Source: Streptomyces sp. NBC_01267 (lineage in GTDB: Bacteria; Actinomycetota; Actinomycetes; Streptomycetales; Streptomycetaceae). Taken from it: 64,000 nucleotides of DNA. The stretch is from positions 3,902,001-3,966,000 of the forward strand of contig NZ_CP108455.1 in assembly GCF_036241575.1 (NCBI RefSeq), written 5' to 3'. The notes under the pieces are model-generated. The model was not told the DNA's origin, searched no databases, and saw only the letters and a list, made by a program, of their open reading frames with translations. Both the position numbers and the translations under genes were made by a program. The first letter of the stretch is position 1, and every line of letters begins with the position of its first letter. Positions 24,791-38,621 of this stretch are shown piece after piece.

Positions 24791-25336
24791 TCAGCCCTTG
24801 CCGACGCCGTTGCGAGTCTCGACGACGACCGTCTCGATGACAACGTCCTGGACCGGGCGGTCCGTGCGCGGGTTGGTCGGGGTGGCGATGATCTCGTCGA
24901 TGACCTTCTGGCTGGCCGGGTCGGTGACCTCGCCGAAGATGCTGTGCTTACGGGTCAGCCAGGCCGTCGGCGACACCGTGATGAAGAACTGCGAGCCGTT
25001 GGTCCCCGGGCCCGCGTTGGCCATGGCCAGCAGATACGGCTTGTCGAAGGCCAGCTCGGGGTGGAACTCGTCCGCGAACTCGTATCCCGGACCGCCCGTG
25101 CCATTGCCCAGCGGGTCGCCGCCCTGGATCATGAAGCCACTGATCACCCGGTGGAAAACAGTGCCGTCGTAGAGCCTGTCCGTGGACTTCTTACCGGTGG
25201 CCGGGTGGGTCCACTCACGCTCGCCCTGGGCAAGCTCCACAAAGTTCTTGACCGTCTTCGGCGCGTGATTCGGCAGCAGCCGGATCACGATGTCGCCGTG
25301 GTTGGTCTTCAGGGTGGCGTAAAGCTGCTCGGCCAC
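24791..25336 (-). CDS. Cyclophilin-type peptidyl-prolyl cis-trans isomerase
   Basis: A 181-residue single-domain cyclophilin without signal peptide, so cytosolic. It has the family's YDGTVFHRVISGFMIQGGDP (catalytic Arg in FHR), LAMANAGPGTNGSQFFIT and SIFGEV segments. It speeds proline isomerisation during folding. It starts with GTG at 25336. The same gene (ppiA) lies between crgA and the gyr block in mycobacteria. Confidence 0.95.
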   Translation of the reverse strand: MAEQLYATLKTNHGDIVIRLLPNHAPKTVKNFVELAQGEREWTHPATGKKSTDRLYDGTVFHRVISGFMIQGGDPLGNGTGGPGYEFADEFHPELAFDKPYLLAMANAGPGTNGSQFFITVSPTAWLTRKHSIFGEVTDPASQKVIDEIIATPTNPRTDRPVQDVVIETVVVETRNGVGKG

Positions 25337-25606
25337 GATGTGCCTTCCGTAAGTCTTCTCTGACGATGACCGATCCTCGCACGGACCTACCCCGTACAGA
25401 GAAAAGCACCCGAGTCACCACTGAACCGGCACGCACCGCACCGAACCGTGGCATTGTCGACCGCAAGCTCCCCTTGCACCACAATGACCGATCTTGCCTT
25501 TCTTGACCCGGATGCCCGCCCTCACGTGCCGTGACGGCCGGGGGCAGGCATGATTTCGAAAAGGGTGGAAAGGCGAATTAGAGAACGCCACCGATGAGGA
25601 GGAACT

Positions 25607-26299
25607 GTGACCCGCATGGACAGCGTGCGCGCCGCGACCGGTACGGCGAAGGAAAGCGTGCTGCACGCCGCGGAAGTGGTGGCGCCCTACGCCGGTACGG
25701 CCAAGGGACAGGCCACGTATTACGCCAACGAAGCTCGGGTACGGCTGGCCCCCAAGGTCTCGCTCGCGGCGCAGCAGGCCCGGACCCAGTACGACGCGCG
25801 TCTCGCACCGCATGTCGACCAGGCCCTCACTCATGTTCCGCCGAAGGTCGACGCGGCAGCACAGCGCGCCGCCAAGGCGGCCCGCCAGGCACAGAGCCAG
25901 TTCGCCCCCCGGGTCGAGCAGGCCGTGGCAGCGGCCCAGCCCGTACGCGAGGAAGCGGCAGCCCGCAGCGCGGCGGCGGTGGCGGCGCTGCGCGGGCAGG
26001 TCTCCGCGAAGCAGATCCAGAAGCTGGCCAGGAAGAACCAGCGCTGCGCGACGACGGGCCGCCTGTTCAAGGGCGTTGTCGTACTCGGCGTACTCGCGGG
26101 TGGCGCCTTCGCCGCCTGGAAGTGGTGGGACAAGCAGGCGAACCCGGACTGGCTGGTCGAACCGCCCGCCCCCACCGAGGTCTCGGACCGCCCGACGCTG
26201 ACCGCGGTCGACGGCAGCCCGGGAGCACTGGACCCCGAGGTGAAGGCCAAGCAGGCCAAGGCAGAAGCGGACGACACCAAGCGCGACAACCGGCCGTAA
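25607..26299 (+). CDS. DUF5324-family protein
   Basis: A 230-residue protein that begins MTRMDSVRAATGTAKESVLHAAEVVAPYAGTAKG. The first 145 residues are Ala/Gln-rich amphipathic helices with repeated RxAPxV elements (RLAPKVSLAAQQA, RLAPHVDQALTHV, QFAPRVEQAVAAA), resembling a coiled or apolipoprotein-like helix bundle. One membrane helix follows (FKGVVVLGVLAGGAFAAWKW, near 150-170) and a charged tail. It matches a Streptomyces family of unknown function. GAGGAG precedes the start. Confidence 0.82.
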   Translation: MTRMDSVRAATGTAKESVLHAAEVVAPYAGTAKGQATYYANEARVRLAPKVSLAAQQARTQYDARLAPHVDQALTHVPPKVDAAAQRAAKAARQAQSQFAPRVEQAVAAAQPVREEAAARSAAAVAALRGQVSAKQIQKLARKNQRCATTGRLFKGVVVLGVLAGGAFAAWKWWDKQANPDWLVEPPAPTEVSDRPTLTAVDGSPGALDPEVKAKQAKAEADDTKRDNRP

Positions 26300-26417
26300 G
26301 AGCGCAAGCACCACGCCCACCACGGCGGAACAGCCCGGACGCCGGTACGGGACAGCCTTACAGAACAGCAACACGAACAGTCGTACAGAACAGCGGCACA
26401 GAACAGCGGTACAGAAC

Positions 26418-26465
26418 AGAGCGCGGGGTGCCAGGAGACTCGGATCTCCTGGCACCCCGCGCTCT
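26418..26465 (+). terminator. Terminator after DUF5324 gene
   Basis: Perfect 21-bp stem (26418-26438 with 26445-26465) and 6-base loop. Immediately upstream, 26355-26420 is a run of short repeats of ACAGAACAGCGG. Confidence 0.88.
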
Positions 26466-26650
26466 GGCGTTCCGTTCCCCTTGGCCGGGTTGCCCGAGCC
26501 GGTTGGCGCCGTGGGCGGCGGCGATGGCGGTCATGGCGGCGAGGGCGAGTGCGGACCTGGTAGCCGGTGCCGACGATGCCGGAGGCGAGGCCGCCTTCTT
26601 CGGGGCTCCGTCACCGGCCCTGGCACCACCACGCCCGCCAGTGGCACAAA

Positions 26651-26692
26651 AAATGCCCTCTGAGCTACGTTTCCGCAGGTCAGAGGGCATTT
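26651..26692 (-). terminator. Intrinsic terminator of tRNA-Ala
   Basis: 13-bp stem (26651-26663 with 26680-26692); on the minus strand the stem is followed by a run of T residues. It lies just beyond the tRNA-Ala 3' end. The rest of 26300-26698 holds no convincing gene. Confidence 0.88.
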
Positions 26693-26698
26693 AGCAAG

Positions 26699-26771
26699 TG
26701 GAGCCTAGGAGATTCGAACTCCTGACATCTGCCTTGCAAAGGCAGCGCTCTACCAACTGAGCTAAGGCCCC
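26699..26771 (-). tRNA. tRNA-Ala (TGC)
   Basis: The minus strand starts GGGGCCTTAGCTCAGTTGG and ends AGGCTCC-A. The anticodon stem CTGCC/GGCAG encloses TTTGCAA, giving TGC. The T-arm is normal (AGGAGTTCGAATCTCCT). No CCA is encoded. Confidence 0.96.
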
Positions 26772-26920
26772 GGAACGGGTTGGTGCGAGACAAGAGTAGC
26801 GGGTGACCGGGGGTATCTCACAAAAGGATTGGGACTCCCGGTCCGCGACCACGCTCCGTAAGATGCAGACGGGGTTCGCGGCAGCGAACCGCCGCACTGG
26901 GGTAGCGATGGGGAGACGCA

Positions 26921-27469
26921 ATGGACGCAGCACAACAAGAGGCCACCGCGAGAGCGAGGGACCTCCAGCGCAGTTGGTACGGAGAGCCGCTGGGGGCGCT
27001 CTTCCGCCGTCTCATCGATGACCTGGGCCTGAACCAGGCCCGCCTCGCCGCGGTGCTCGGACTGTCCGCTCCGATGCTTTCCCAGCTGATGAGCGGCCAG
27101 CGCGCCAAGATCGGCAACCCGGCTGTGGTCCAGCGCGTCCAGGCACTTCAGGAACTCTCCGGCCTGGTCGCCGACGGCAGCGTCAGCGCGGGCGAGGCCA
27201 CCGACCGGATGGAGGAGATCAAGAAGTCCCAGGGCGGCTCGGTCCTCTCCAACACCGGCCAGACCACGTCCACCACGGGTGCACCGACCGTGCGCCGCGT
27301 GGTGCGCGAGATCCAGTCCCTGTTGCGCTCCGTCTCAGCCGCCGGCGACATCATCGATGCGGCGAACACCCTCGCCCCGACCCACCCTGAACTGGCAGAG
27401 TTCCTGAGGGTGTACGGCGCCGGGCGCACCGCTGAAGCGGTCTCGCATTACGAGGCGCACCAGAGCTGA
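26921..27469 (+). CDS. Helix-turn-helix DNA-binding protein
   Basis: A 182-residue protein. Residues 20-75 form an XRE-like helix-turn-helix (LGALFRRLIDDLGLNQARLAAVLGLSAPMLSQLMSGQRAKIGNPAVVQR). A Ser/Thr/Gly linker (residues 108-125) leads to a helical C-terminus (VVREIQSLLRSVSAAGDIIDAANTLA...FLRVYGAGRTAEAVSHYE). No ligand domain is recognised. GGGGAGACGC precedes the ATG. It is followed 47 bp later by a Ser/Thr kinase in the same direction, so it may be a partner or target of that kinase. Confidence 0.87.
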   Translation: MDAAQQEATARARDLQRSWYGEPLGALFRRLIDDLGLNQARLAAVLGLSAPMLSQLMSGQRAKIGNPAVVQRVQALQELSGLVADGSVSAGEATDRMEEIKKSQGGSVLSNTGQTTSTTGAPTVRRVVREIQSLLRSVSAAGDIIDAANTLAPTHPELAEFLRVYGAGRTAEAVSHYEAHQS

Positions 27470-27516
27470 GACTCGGACGCATCTGACACAGCTGAGACGG
27501 GGAGCGGGCACAGCGC

Positions 27517-28875
27517 ATGGGTGAGGTCTTCGCCGGGCGGTACGAACTGGTCGACCCGATAGGGCGCGGGGGCGTCGGCGCCGTCTGGCGCGCGTGGGAC
27601 CACCGTCGACGTCGGTATGTGGCAGCCAAGGTGCTGCAGCAGAGCGACGCGCACACCCTGCTGCGCTTCGTCCGCGAACAGGCCCTGCGGATCGATCACC
27701 CGCATGTGCTCGCCCCCGCCAGCTGGGCTGCCGACGACGACAAGGTGCTGTTCACCATGGAACTGGTGAGTGGCGGTTCCCTCGTCAACGTCATAGGTGA
27801 CTACGGACCGCTGCCCCCGCGGTTCGTCTGCACCCTGCTCGATCAGCTGCTGGCCGGGCTGGCCGCCGTGCACGCGGAGGGGGTGGTGCACCGCGACATC
27901 AAGCCGGCGAACATCCTGCTGGAAGCCACCGGGACCGGACGGCCGCATCTGCGGCTGTCCGACTTCGGCATCTCGATGCGCAAGGGCGAGCCCCGCCTCA
28001 CCGAGACCAACTACGTGGTGGGGACGCCCGGTTACTTCGCGCCCGAGCAGATGCTCGGCGCCGAGCCGGACTTCACGGCTGACCTCTTCGCAGTCGGCCT
28101 GGTCGCGCTCTATCTGCTCCAGGGTGCCCGGCCCGACTCCAGGGCCCTCGTGGAACACTTCGCGGCCCATGGCACGCCCGGTGCTCCCCAGGGCATCCCC
28201 GAGCCGCTGTGGCAAGTGCTCGCGGGGCTGCTCCAGCCGGACCCGCAGGCCAGGTTCCGTACGGCGACGGGCGCGCGAAAAGCGCTGACCACGGCCGCCG
28301 AGCTGCTGTCCGGGACGAGCCCCGACGAGGAGCCCGTCGAAGTCTTCGACCAGATCGGCCCGCTCCCGACCGGGTTCGGCCCGGACGGACCCGCCGACCC
28401 GCGGCAGTCTCCCCTGCACGCCGCGCCTCGGACCAACCCCCAACAGACCGACCCGCCTCAGGCCATCCCCCAACAGGCCGCCGTACCACCGCAGTCCCCG
28501 CCCGCATCGCAGCAGCACCAGCAGCAGCCCCACCCCCTGTCGGCCGCGATGTCGGAAACGGGCAGCTTCCATCTGGCGCCGCCGCCCCGATCGGCCACCG
28601 CTCACCCCGCTCCTGCACCGGTACCCGAGCCCGCCCACACCGTCACAGCTGCGCATGTGGCCGCCCCCCTCCCTGTTCAGACCCCGTACGAAGTTCAGAC
28701 CCCCTACGAACAACCCCACACTCATCCGTACACCGCTCAGCCCTCGCAGGTTCCCACCCAGTCGGTACCCGTGCCGCGGAAGCGGCCGGGACCGCCCCCG
28801 AAGGTGGCGGTCCCGGTTCTGGTCCTCGCGCTGATCTGTTTCGCGGTGGGCATCTGGGCGCTGACCCAGAGCTGA
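27517..28875 (+). CDS. Ser/Thr protein kinase with C-terminal membrane anchor
   Basis: A 452-residue protein. The Hanks-type kinase domain spans residues 5-265 with GRGGVGAVWRA, YVAAKVL (catalytic Lys), HRDIKPANILL, SDFGISM and GTPGYFAPEQ. A long disordered linker rich in Pro/Gln follows, including tandem PYEVQTPYEQP-like repeats, and the chain ends with one membrane helix (VAVPVLVLALICFAVGIWAL) and two or three outside residues. It thus has no extracellular sensor, so activity must be controlled from inside. It is not the PASTA kinase of the division operon. Confidence 0.92.
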   Translation: MGEVFAGRYELVDPIGRGGVGAVWRAWDHRRRRYVAAKVLQQSDAHTLLRFVREQALRIDHPHVLAPASWAADDDKVLFTMELVSGGSLVNVIGDYGPLPPRFVCTLLDQLLAGLAAVHAEGVVHRDIKPANILLEATGTGRPHLRLSDFGISMRKGEPRLTETNYVVGTPGYFAPEQMLGAEPDFTADLFAVGLVALYLLQGARPDSRALVEHFAAHGTPGAPQGIPEPLWQVLAGLLQPDPQARFRTATGARKALTTAAELLSGTSPDEEPVEVFDQIGPLPTGFGPDGPADPRQSPLHAAPRTNPQQTDPPQAIPQQAAVPPQSPPASQQHQQQPHPLSAAMSETGSFHLAPPPRSATAHPAPAPVPEPAHTVTAAHVAAPLPVQTPYEVQTPYEQPHTHPYTAQPSQVPTQSVPVPRKRPGPPPKVAVPVLVLALICFAVGIWALTQS

Positions 28876-28896
28876 ATCCCGACCGACGGCCAGGGG

Positions 28897-30285
28897 CTAC
28901 CAGGCCGAAGGCGGCCCGTACTGCTGCTGAGACTGCGAGGCCTGCGAGGGCCCCTGCGGTTGGCTTCCCTGCGGTTGGCTTCCCTGCGCCTGGACCTGCG
29001 GCCGGCCCTGCGTCCGAGCCTGTTGCTGTGCCGTCGGTGCTCCCGCCCGCCGCCGGGCGCCCACCGTCCATGCCCCCAGGCCCAGCACCAGCACCGCCCC
29101 CGCGCCGATCCCGGTGACCCCCACCAGCTTCATGGTGCCGTTCCCCGTCCCGTCGCCTCCGCCGGCGCTGAAGTCCGGAACGGCCCCCGCGTATGCGGGC
29201 GGGGACCCTGCGGTGCCCTTGATACTCGTCCGCAGCGTCAGCCCGTACTCCTTCTCCCCGAACTTGTTCGCGACCTCCGGGCTGAGCGTGACCGCCAGGT
29301 AGTAGTCACCGGCCATCCGCGCCCCGTTGACCGCGTCGCTCGTGCTGTACCGGTTCTCGTACGCCACCGGCGCCACCGGATCCGGCGCGGCCGACTTCGG
29401 CTTCCCGTCGTACGCGGTGTCCCCACTGGTGACCGCGGCGCGCACCGGGTTGTACAACTGCACCGTGAGGGCGCTCCCGACATAGCCGTTGCCCGGGGAA
29501 CTGCCGAGGTCGGCCGTGGCGAAGAGCTGCTGTCCCCAGTCGACCGGCACCCGGTAGAAGAGGGTCTGTCCCGGCTTGATCCGGTCGTCCCACACTCCGC
29601 CCTTCAGCGCGGCGGCGTCGTTGAACCCCGTCCCTCCCTGTGCCCGTCCGGACTTCCCGGAGGGCGGCACGGGCGTCGCCGATGGCCAGCTGGAGGGTGC
29701 CTCCGTCGGGCCGCCCGACCCGGCCTTCAGACCGGGCTCGGTGTCGAACCGGATCTCCAGGTCCCACTCCTCCTGCGCGGACGTGGCCTTGGTCGTCCGC
29801 TCGATCAGCACGTAGTACGGGCCGGCCGTCCGGCAGGAAGTGCTGCCCTTCTTGATCGTGCGGGAGGCGTAGGCGGCGATCGGACGGGGGTACTGGGCCG
29901 AGCCGAACACCGCATCGTCGTTGTAGTCACAGGAGTCGCCCTCACGATCCTGGAGCGTCACCTTGATGCCGTCGGCGTAGCCGACCTTCGCCTCCGGCCC
30001 CAGCTTCGGTACGGCGACCGCCGAGACGTACGCATTCGAATCGGCGTCCAGTTCCACCTGGTAGTAGAGCTGGCCGCCCGGCTTGATGGCGGACCGGTAC
30101 GTCGAACCGGCCTTGAGCTCCTGCGCGTCGGTGCTGGCCGGCGCGCCCGCCACCCTCTTCGCGTGCGAGTCGAAGACGTACGGATCGGGGTCGCCCACTG
30201 CCAGGGCCTGCCCCGGCAGTGCCCCCACGGCGCACGTCGCCACCACCGCGGCCAGCACGATCCGTCCCCTGCTGCGCTGTCTCAT
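28897..30285 (-). CDS. Secreted, C-terminally anchored surface protein (partner of VWA protein)
   Basis: About 462 residues: an N-terminal signal peptide (RGRIVLAAVVATCAVGALPGQALA), two beta-rich domains, a C-terminal helix (LVGVTGIGAGAVLVLGLGAWTVG) and a Gln/Pro-rich cytosolic tail with GSQPQ repeats. Its core aligns with that of the VWA protein encoded immediately upstream: shared GGTGFNDA..L..GVW.DRI.P.QTL.Y.VP..WGQQ, a YYxVELDA segment and two matching Cys. The ATG at 30285 overlaps the upstream stop (TGATG), so the two are coupled. No named function. Confidence 0.85.
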   Translation of the reverse strand: MRQRSRGRIVLAAVVATCAVGALPGQALAVGDPDPYVFDSHAKRVAGAPASTDAQELKAGSTYRSAIKPGGQLYYQVELDADSNAYVSAVAVPKLGPEAKVGYADGIKVTLQDREGDSCDYNDDAVFGSAQYPRPIAAYASRTIKKGSTSCRTAGPYYVLIERTTKATSAQEEWDLEIRFDTEPGLKAGSGGPTEAPSSWPSATPVPPSGKSGRAQGGTGFNDAAALKGGVWDDRIKPGQTLFYRVPVDWGQQLFATADLGSSPGNGYVGSALTVQLYNPVRAAVTSGDTAYDGKPKSAAPDPVAPVAYENRYSTSDAVNGARMAGDYYLAVTLSPEVANKFGEKEYGLTLRTSIKGTAGSPPAYAGAVPDFSAGGGDGTGNGTMKLVGVTGIGAGAVLVLGLGAWTVGARRRAGAPTAQQQARTQGRPQVQAQGSQPQGSQPQGPSQASQSQQQYGPPSAW

Positions 30286-32201
30286 CACCCGTTACCCCTC
30301 GTCGTCCTCGCGGCAACCCGGCGCCGCCCCCGTACAAAGACCGCCCCCGCGATCACAGCGACCACAACAGCCCCACCGCCCACTGCAGCAACAGTCTTGG
30401 TGCCGCTCCATCCTGCCCCGGCACTCGCACCACTGTCTGCGCGCGCGGCTGAATCCTGGCCGCGGCCGGCCGCCCCCTGCCCGCCCGCGTCCTTGGCGAG
30501 CGCGGGAGCACCGTGCTGAGGCCCCGCCAGCTCGTCACCGAGCACGGCCACCCTCAGCACCACACCGATCTGCGGGTTCGCGGCGATCTCGGCGGCCTTC
30601 GCACCGAGCGTCACCGCGATGTAGAAACCCCCCTTGGCATGGACCGGGATCACATCGGGGTGCGACTCGTACCTGTTGGTCCACGCGACCGGCACCGTTC
30701 CCATGTCCACCGCGGCGGGACGGCCGTTGTAGACGGCTTTCGGGCTGAATTCCGTGGTGCCGGTGCCGACGGGCGCCCGAGCCGGGGTGTAGACCTGCGT
30801 CGCGCCGTACGACAGCACCGGCGAAGCACCCGACACCGTCGGTTCGTTGGCGAACTCCACGCCGTAGCGGACCTGCTGACCCCAGCCCGCGGGCACCTTG
30901 TACCAGAGCGTCTGGGAGGGCAGGATCCGATCGCGCCAGACGCCCTGGCCGAGCACCCGCGCATCGTTGAACCCGGTACCGCCCGTCACGTCCTGCGGAG
31001 TCCCGGTGGGCAGCACGGCGTTCTTGTCGCCCTTCCCGTACTCCGGCCGCGACTGAGCGGGGGTCACCCCCTGCGCGAGGGGCTCCTCCACGTCGTACGT
31101 CAGCTCCAGCGGCCAGCGACCGGCGTCCGAACCGGGCGCGCTCTCCCGCTCGACCTCCAGCCAGTACCGGCCGGCCCTGTCACAGATCCCGGTCCCCTCC
31201 TCGTTCGGGATCCGGGCCAGGGCCGAAGTCAGCGGCGTCGCACCCTCGTTCTGGAAGAAGTGCACGGTGCCGGTGTCGCAGGAGCCGTCGGCCGCGTACA
31301 GGAGCCGGGTGCGCAGCGCGTCGAGGGAGCCGACCGCCGCACCGGCCTGCGGGACCGCGGTCACCGAGAAGTCCACGGTGGACGCGGCATCGAGCTCGAC
31401 GGCGTAGTACCGCTTCTCACCGGGCCCGACGGTGTCCAGGTACTGGCCGGGCGGAAGCACCGGAGCCTTCCCCCGGCCGGCCGCTCCTGCGACCCGCTCG
31501 CCCTTCGTGCGGTAGCCGTCCGCGGAGAGCTGCGAGGCGCGCTGGAGCTGCCGGGCGAGTGCCTCGGCGTCGGGCGCGTCGTAGTAACGCCCGTTCCCCG
31601 CCCCCGCGATGCATTCGAGCTGCTGCCTGGCCTTGCCGCGCACCTGGAATCCGACGGTGTCGATCCGCAGGTCCGCACCCTCCCTGCCGAGCTGTTTCGC
31701 CACGTCGCACGGTGCGGGCGTACCGCAGTTGTCCTCGCCGTCGGAGATCAACAGGATCGTGCGCGTCCCGGTCGCCCCTCCGGACGGCCGTGGAAGGTCC
31801 CTGGCCGCCTTCTGGAGCGACAGGCCGATGGGAGTGTCACCTCTGGGCCGCACGGCCGCCACGGCGCTCTTCAGCGCGGCGCGGTCCAGCGGCTGCACGG
31901 AGCGCGCCAGCCGGGTGTCGGTGCACCCGCTGGACCGGTCGGCCCCGTACACCCGCAGCCCGGTGGGGTAGCCGTCGGGCAGACCGTCCACCACGGTGCC
32001 CACCGCCCGTCGGGCGGTCTCCATCCGCGTACGTCCCGAGCCGTCGTCATCCGTCATGGAGCCGGAGGAATCCAGCACCATCACCAGGCTGTTGCCGCCG
32101 CCCGTACTCGCCGACCCTGCGGCCTGTGCCGTCTGAAGCGGCCCGGCCGACAGCGCCAATAGCGCCGACACGGCCGCACCGGCCAGAAGTCGAGTTGTCA
32201 T
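30285..32201 (-). CDS. von Willebrand factor A-domain surface protein
   Basis: A 638-residue protein. Signal peptide (residues 1-27, ending QTAQA), then a VWA domain (about 35-210) with a complete metal-ion-dependent adhesion site: DSSGS, the Thr of RGDTPIG and the Asp of LLISDGEDN. A large beta-rich region follows and the chain ends with a membrane helix (TVAAVGGGAVVVAVIAGAVFV) and a basic tail. The beta-rich part is paralogous to the next gene's product. VWA domains bind protein ligands through Mg2+; a surface-complex role is likely but the ligand is unknown. Confidence 0.9.
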   Translation of the reverse strand: MTTRLLAGAAVSALLALSAGPLQTAQAAGSASTGGGNSLVMVLDSSGSMTDDDGSGRTRMETARRAVGTVVDGLPDGYPTGLRVYGADRSSGCTDTRLARSVQPLDRAALKSAVAAVRPRGDTPIGLSLQKAARDLPRPSGGATGTRTILLISDGEDNCGTPAPCDVAKQLGREGADLRIDTVGFQVRGKARQQLECIAGAGNGRYYDAPDAEALARQLQRASQLSADGYRTKGERVAGAAGRGKAPVLPPGQYLDTVGPGEKRYYAVELDAASTVDFSVTAVPQAGAAVGSLDALRTRLLYAADGSCDTGTVHFFQNEGATPLTSALARIPNEEGTGICDRAGRYWLEVERESAPGSDAGRWPLELTYDVEEPLAQGVTPAQSRPEYGKGDKNAVLPTGTPQDVTGGTGFNDARVLGQGVWRDRILPSQTLWYKVPAGWGQQVRYGVEFANEPTVSGASPVLSYGATQVYTPARAPVGTGTTEFSPKAVYNGRPAAVDMGTVPVAWTNRYESHPDVIPVHAKGGFYIAVTLGAKAAEIAANPQIGVVLRVAVLGDELAGPQHGAPALAKDAGGQGAAGRGQDSAARADSGASAGAGWSGTKTVAAVGGGAVVVAVIAGAVFVRGRRRVAARTTRGNG

Positions 32202-32300
32202 CTGTGGTCCCCCTCACAGTCACAAGCTTTGCTCTTGCAAGCTAATGATTTGCGAGGGTGAACTCAAGGGATGGGGCGTCACGGTCCCGCAACATCCGCC

Positions 32301-32337
32301 GGACACCTGGGGCCCGGACACCTGGGGCCCGGACACC
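32301..32337. repeat. 15-bp direct repeats
   Basis: GGACACCTGGGGCCC occurs at 32301-32315 and 32316-32330, with a third partial copy, just before the DLW-39 terminator. Confidence 0.8.
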
Positions 32338-32375
32338 ACAGGACCCCGGCCGCAGAAGCGGCCGGGGTCCTGTGG
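32336..32375 (-). terminator. Terminator after DLW-39 gene
   Basis: Perfect 18-bp stem (32336-32353 with 32358-32375) and an AGAA tetraloop, downstream of the small leftward gene ending at 32391. Confidence 0.88.
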
Positions 32376-32390
32376 GTACGACGCTGGGTC

Positions 32391-32525
32391 TCACACACCC
32401 GAACCTGCGGGCACGGAGTCAGTCGCCTCCGTCCACAGATCCTGCTCGGCGCGATCCGCCTGGATCTGGCGGTACACGAGGAGCCCGCCGATGGCGGCCA
32501 GTGCGACCAGGAGAAGCTTCTTCAC
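32391..32525 (-). CDS. DLW-39 family small membrane protein
   Basis: A 44-residue product: a basic start (MKKLLLVALAAIGGLLVYRQ) forming one membrane helix, then RAEQDLWTEATDSV containing the conserved Asp-Leu-Trp that names the family. The function is unknown; the family is widespread in actinobacteria near gyrA and tRNA-Ile. The GTG at 32525 is chosen because the family's conserved sequence begins there, although the frame stays open further upstream. A DnaA-box-like CCGTCCACA (32429-32437) lies inside it. Confidence 0.88.
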   Translation of the reverse strand: MKKLLLVALAAIGGLLVYRQIQADRAEQDLWTEATDSVPAGSGV

Positions 32526-32638
32526 CGCGCGACCTCGTCTTTCCTTGACGTAAGGGACTTCTGGCGCCCGACTATACACACCGGCCGATACCGATCGGTG
32601 ACCTAGTTCCCCACCCAACTATCGGCCCCGGGAATGCA

Positions 32639-32670
32639 ATCGGCCCGGACGGGAAACCGTCCGGGCCGAT
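32639..32670 (-). terminator. Hairpin after tRNA-Ile
   Basis: 14-bp perfect stem (32639-32652 with 32657-32670) with a 4-base loop, nine bases beyond the tRNA-Ile 3' end. Confidence 0.85.
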
Positions 32671-32678
32671 GTTCGCGG

Positions 32679-32752
32679 TGGGGCTAACAGGATTTGAACC
32701 TGTGGCCTCATCCTTATCAGGGATGCGCTCTAACCAACTGAGCTATAGCCCC
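32679..32752 (-). tRNA. tRNA-Ile (GAT)
   Basis: The minus strand starts GGGGCTATAGCTCAGTTGG and ends TAGCCCC-A. The anticodon stem CATCC/GGATG encloses CTGATAA, giving GAT. No encoded CCA. It lies downstream of the gyrA/DUF3566 genes as in mycobacteria. Confidence 0.96.
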
Positions 32753-32811
32753 GCGCTGCCCCTGAAGATTAGCGCACTCCAGGGCCAGTCCCAAAATCGA
32801 TAGCCGAGGTC

Positions 32812-33441
32812 CTACTCGTCCTCGGCCAGCGTCAGCTCGACGCCACCCACGAACCCGGCCGACAGGTTGTAGATGAAAGCCCCGAGCGTCGCCAGCGCAG
32901 TGGCCAGCACCACGTCGATCACCGCGATGACCGACGTGAACAGCAGCACCCGCGGCAGCGAGAGGAACGACTGAAGATCGAAGCCGCTTCCGTCACTGGA
33001 GCCCGTGGCATCGCTGATGGTCCCGCCCACCGTGGTGAAGACGCCCATCGCGTCCATGACCATCCACAGCACCGCGGCCGCCACGATCGTGCAGATGCCC
33101 AGCGCGATGGACAGCAGGAAGCTGACCTTCATCACCGACCACGGATCGGCCTTGGCGACCCGCAGCCTTGCCTTGCGCGTACGGGGCGTCGTACGCGCCC
33201 CTGTGCGTGCCTTGCGCACGCCGGCCTGCGTACCACCCGCCGGGCGCTGCTGTCCGCCCTGCGTGCCGCCGGCGCCCGGCGACGGGTAGGCCTGCGGCGG
33301 CTGATACGGCTGCGCCTCGAACTGCGGCTGCGCCCCACGCGTGTCCGTCACCGTTCCCCCTTGAGAGTCCGCGGCAGGGCCACGGGCACCGTGTGCTCCA
33401 GCTCCGGAAGCGGCCGCTCCGGCGCCCGTGGCTCCACTCAC
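32812..33441 (-). CDS. DUF3566 transmembrane protein
   Basis: A 209-residue protein with a disordered N-terminus (about 95 residues, Gly/Ala/Pro/Gln-rich), a basic stretch ending RKARLRVAKADPWSVMKVSF, and two membrane helices (LLSIALGICTIVAAAVLWMVM and LLFTSVIAVIDVVLATALATLGAFIYNL) around a short outer loop; it ends GGVELTLAEDE. The DUF3566 part is residues 95-209. It starts three bases after gyrA ends, the same order as in mycobacteria (Rv0007). Function unknown, probably envelope or division related. Confidence 0.92.
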   Translation of the reverse strand: MSGATGAGAAASGAGAHGARGPAADSQGGTVTDTRGAQPQFEAQPYQPPQAYPSPGAGGTQGGQQRPAGGTQAGVRKARTGARTTPRTRKARLRVAKADPWSVMKVSFLLSIALGICTIVAAAVLWMVMDAMGVFTTVGGTISDATGSSDGSGFDLQSFLSLPRVLLFTSVIAVIDVVLATALATLGAFIYNLSAGFVGGVELTLAEDE

Positions 33442-33444
33442 GTT

Positions 33445-36069
<2,625 letters not shown>

Positions 36070-36111
36070 TGCTGGTCAAAGTCCTTTCGAGCTACGGCTT
36101 GTACGGCCGAC

Positions 36112-38621
<2,510 letters not shown>

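Noticed and set aside
26358..26690. Leftward 110-codon frame between DUF5324 gene and tRNA-Ala
   Set aside because: It runs through two strong terminator hairpins, has no ribosome site and a low-complexity product.
26699..32752. tRNA genes as integration sites of a mobile island
   Set aside because: No integrase, no duplicated tRNA 3' ends, and gene composition matches the chromosome.
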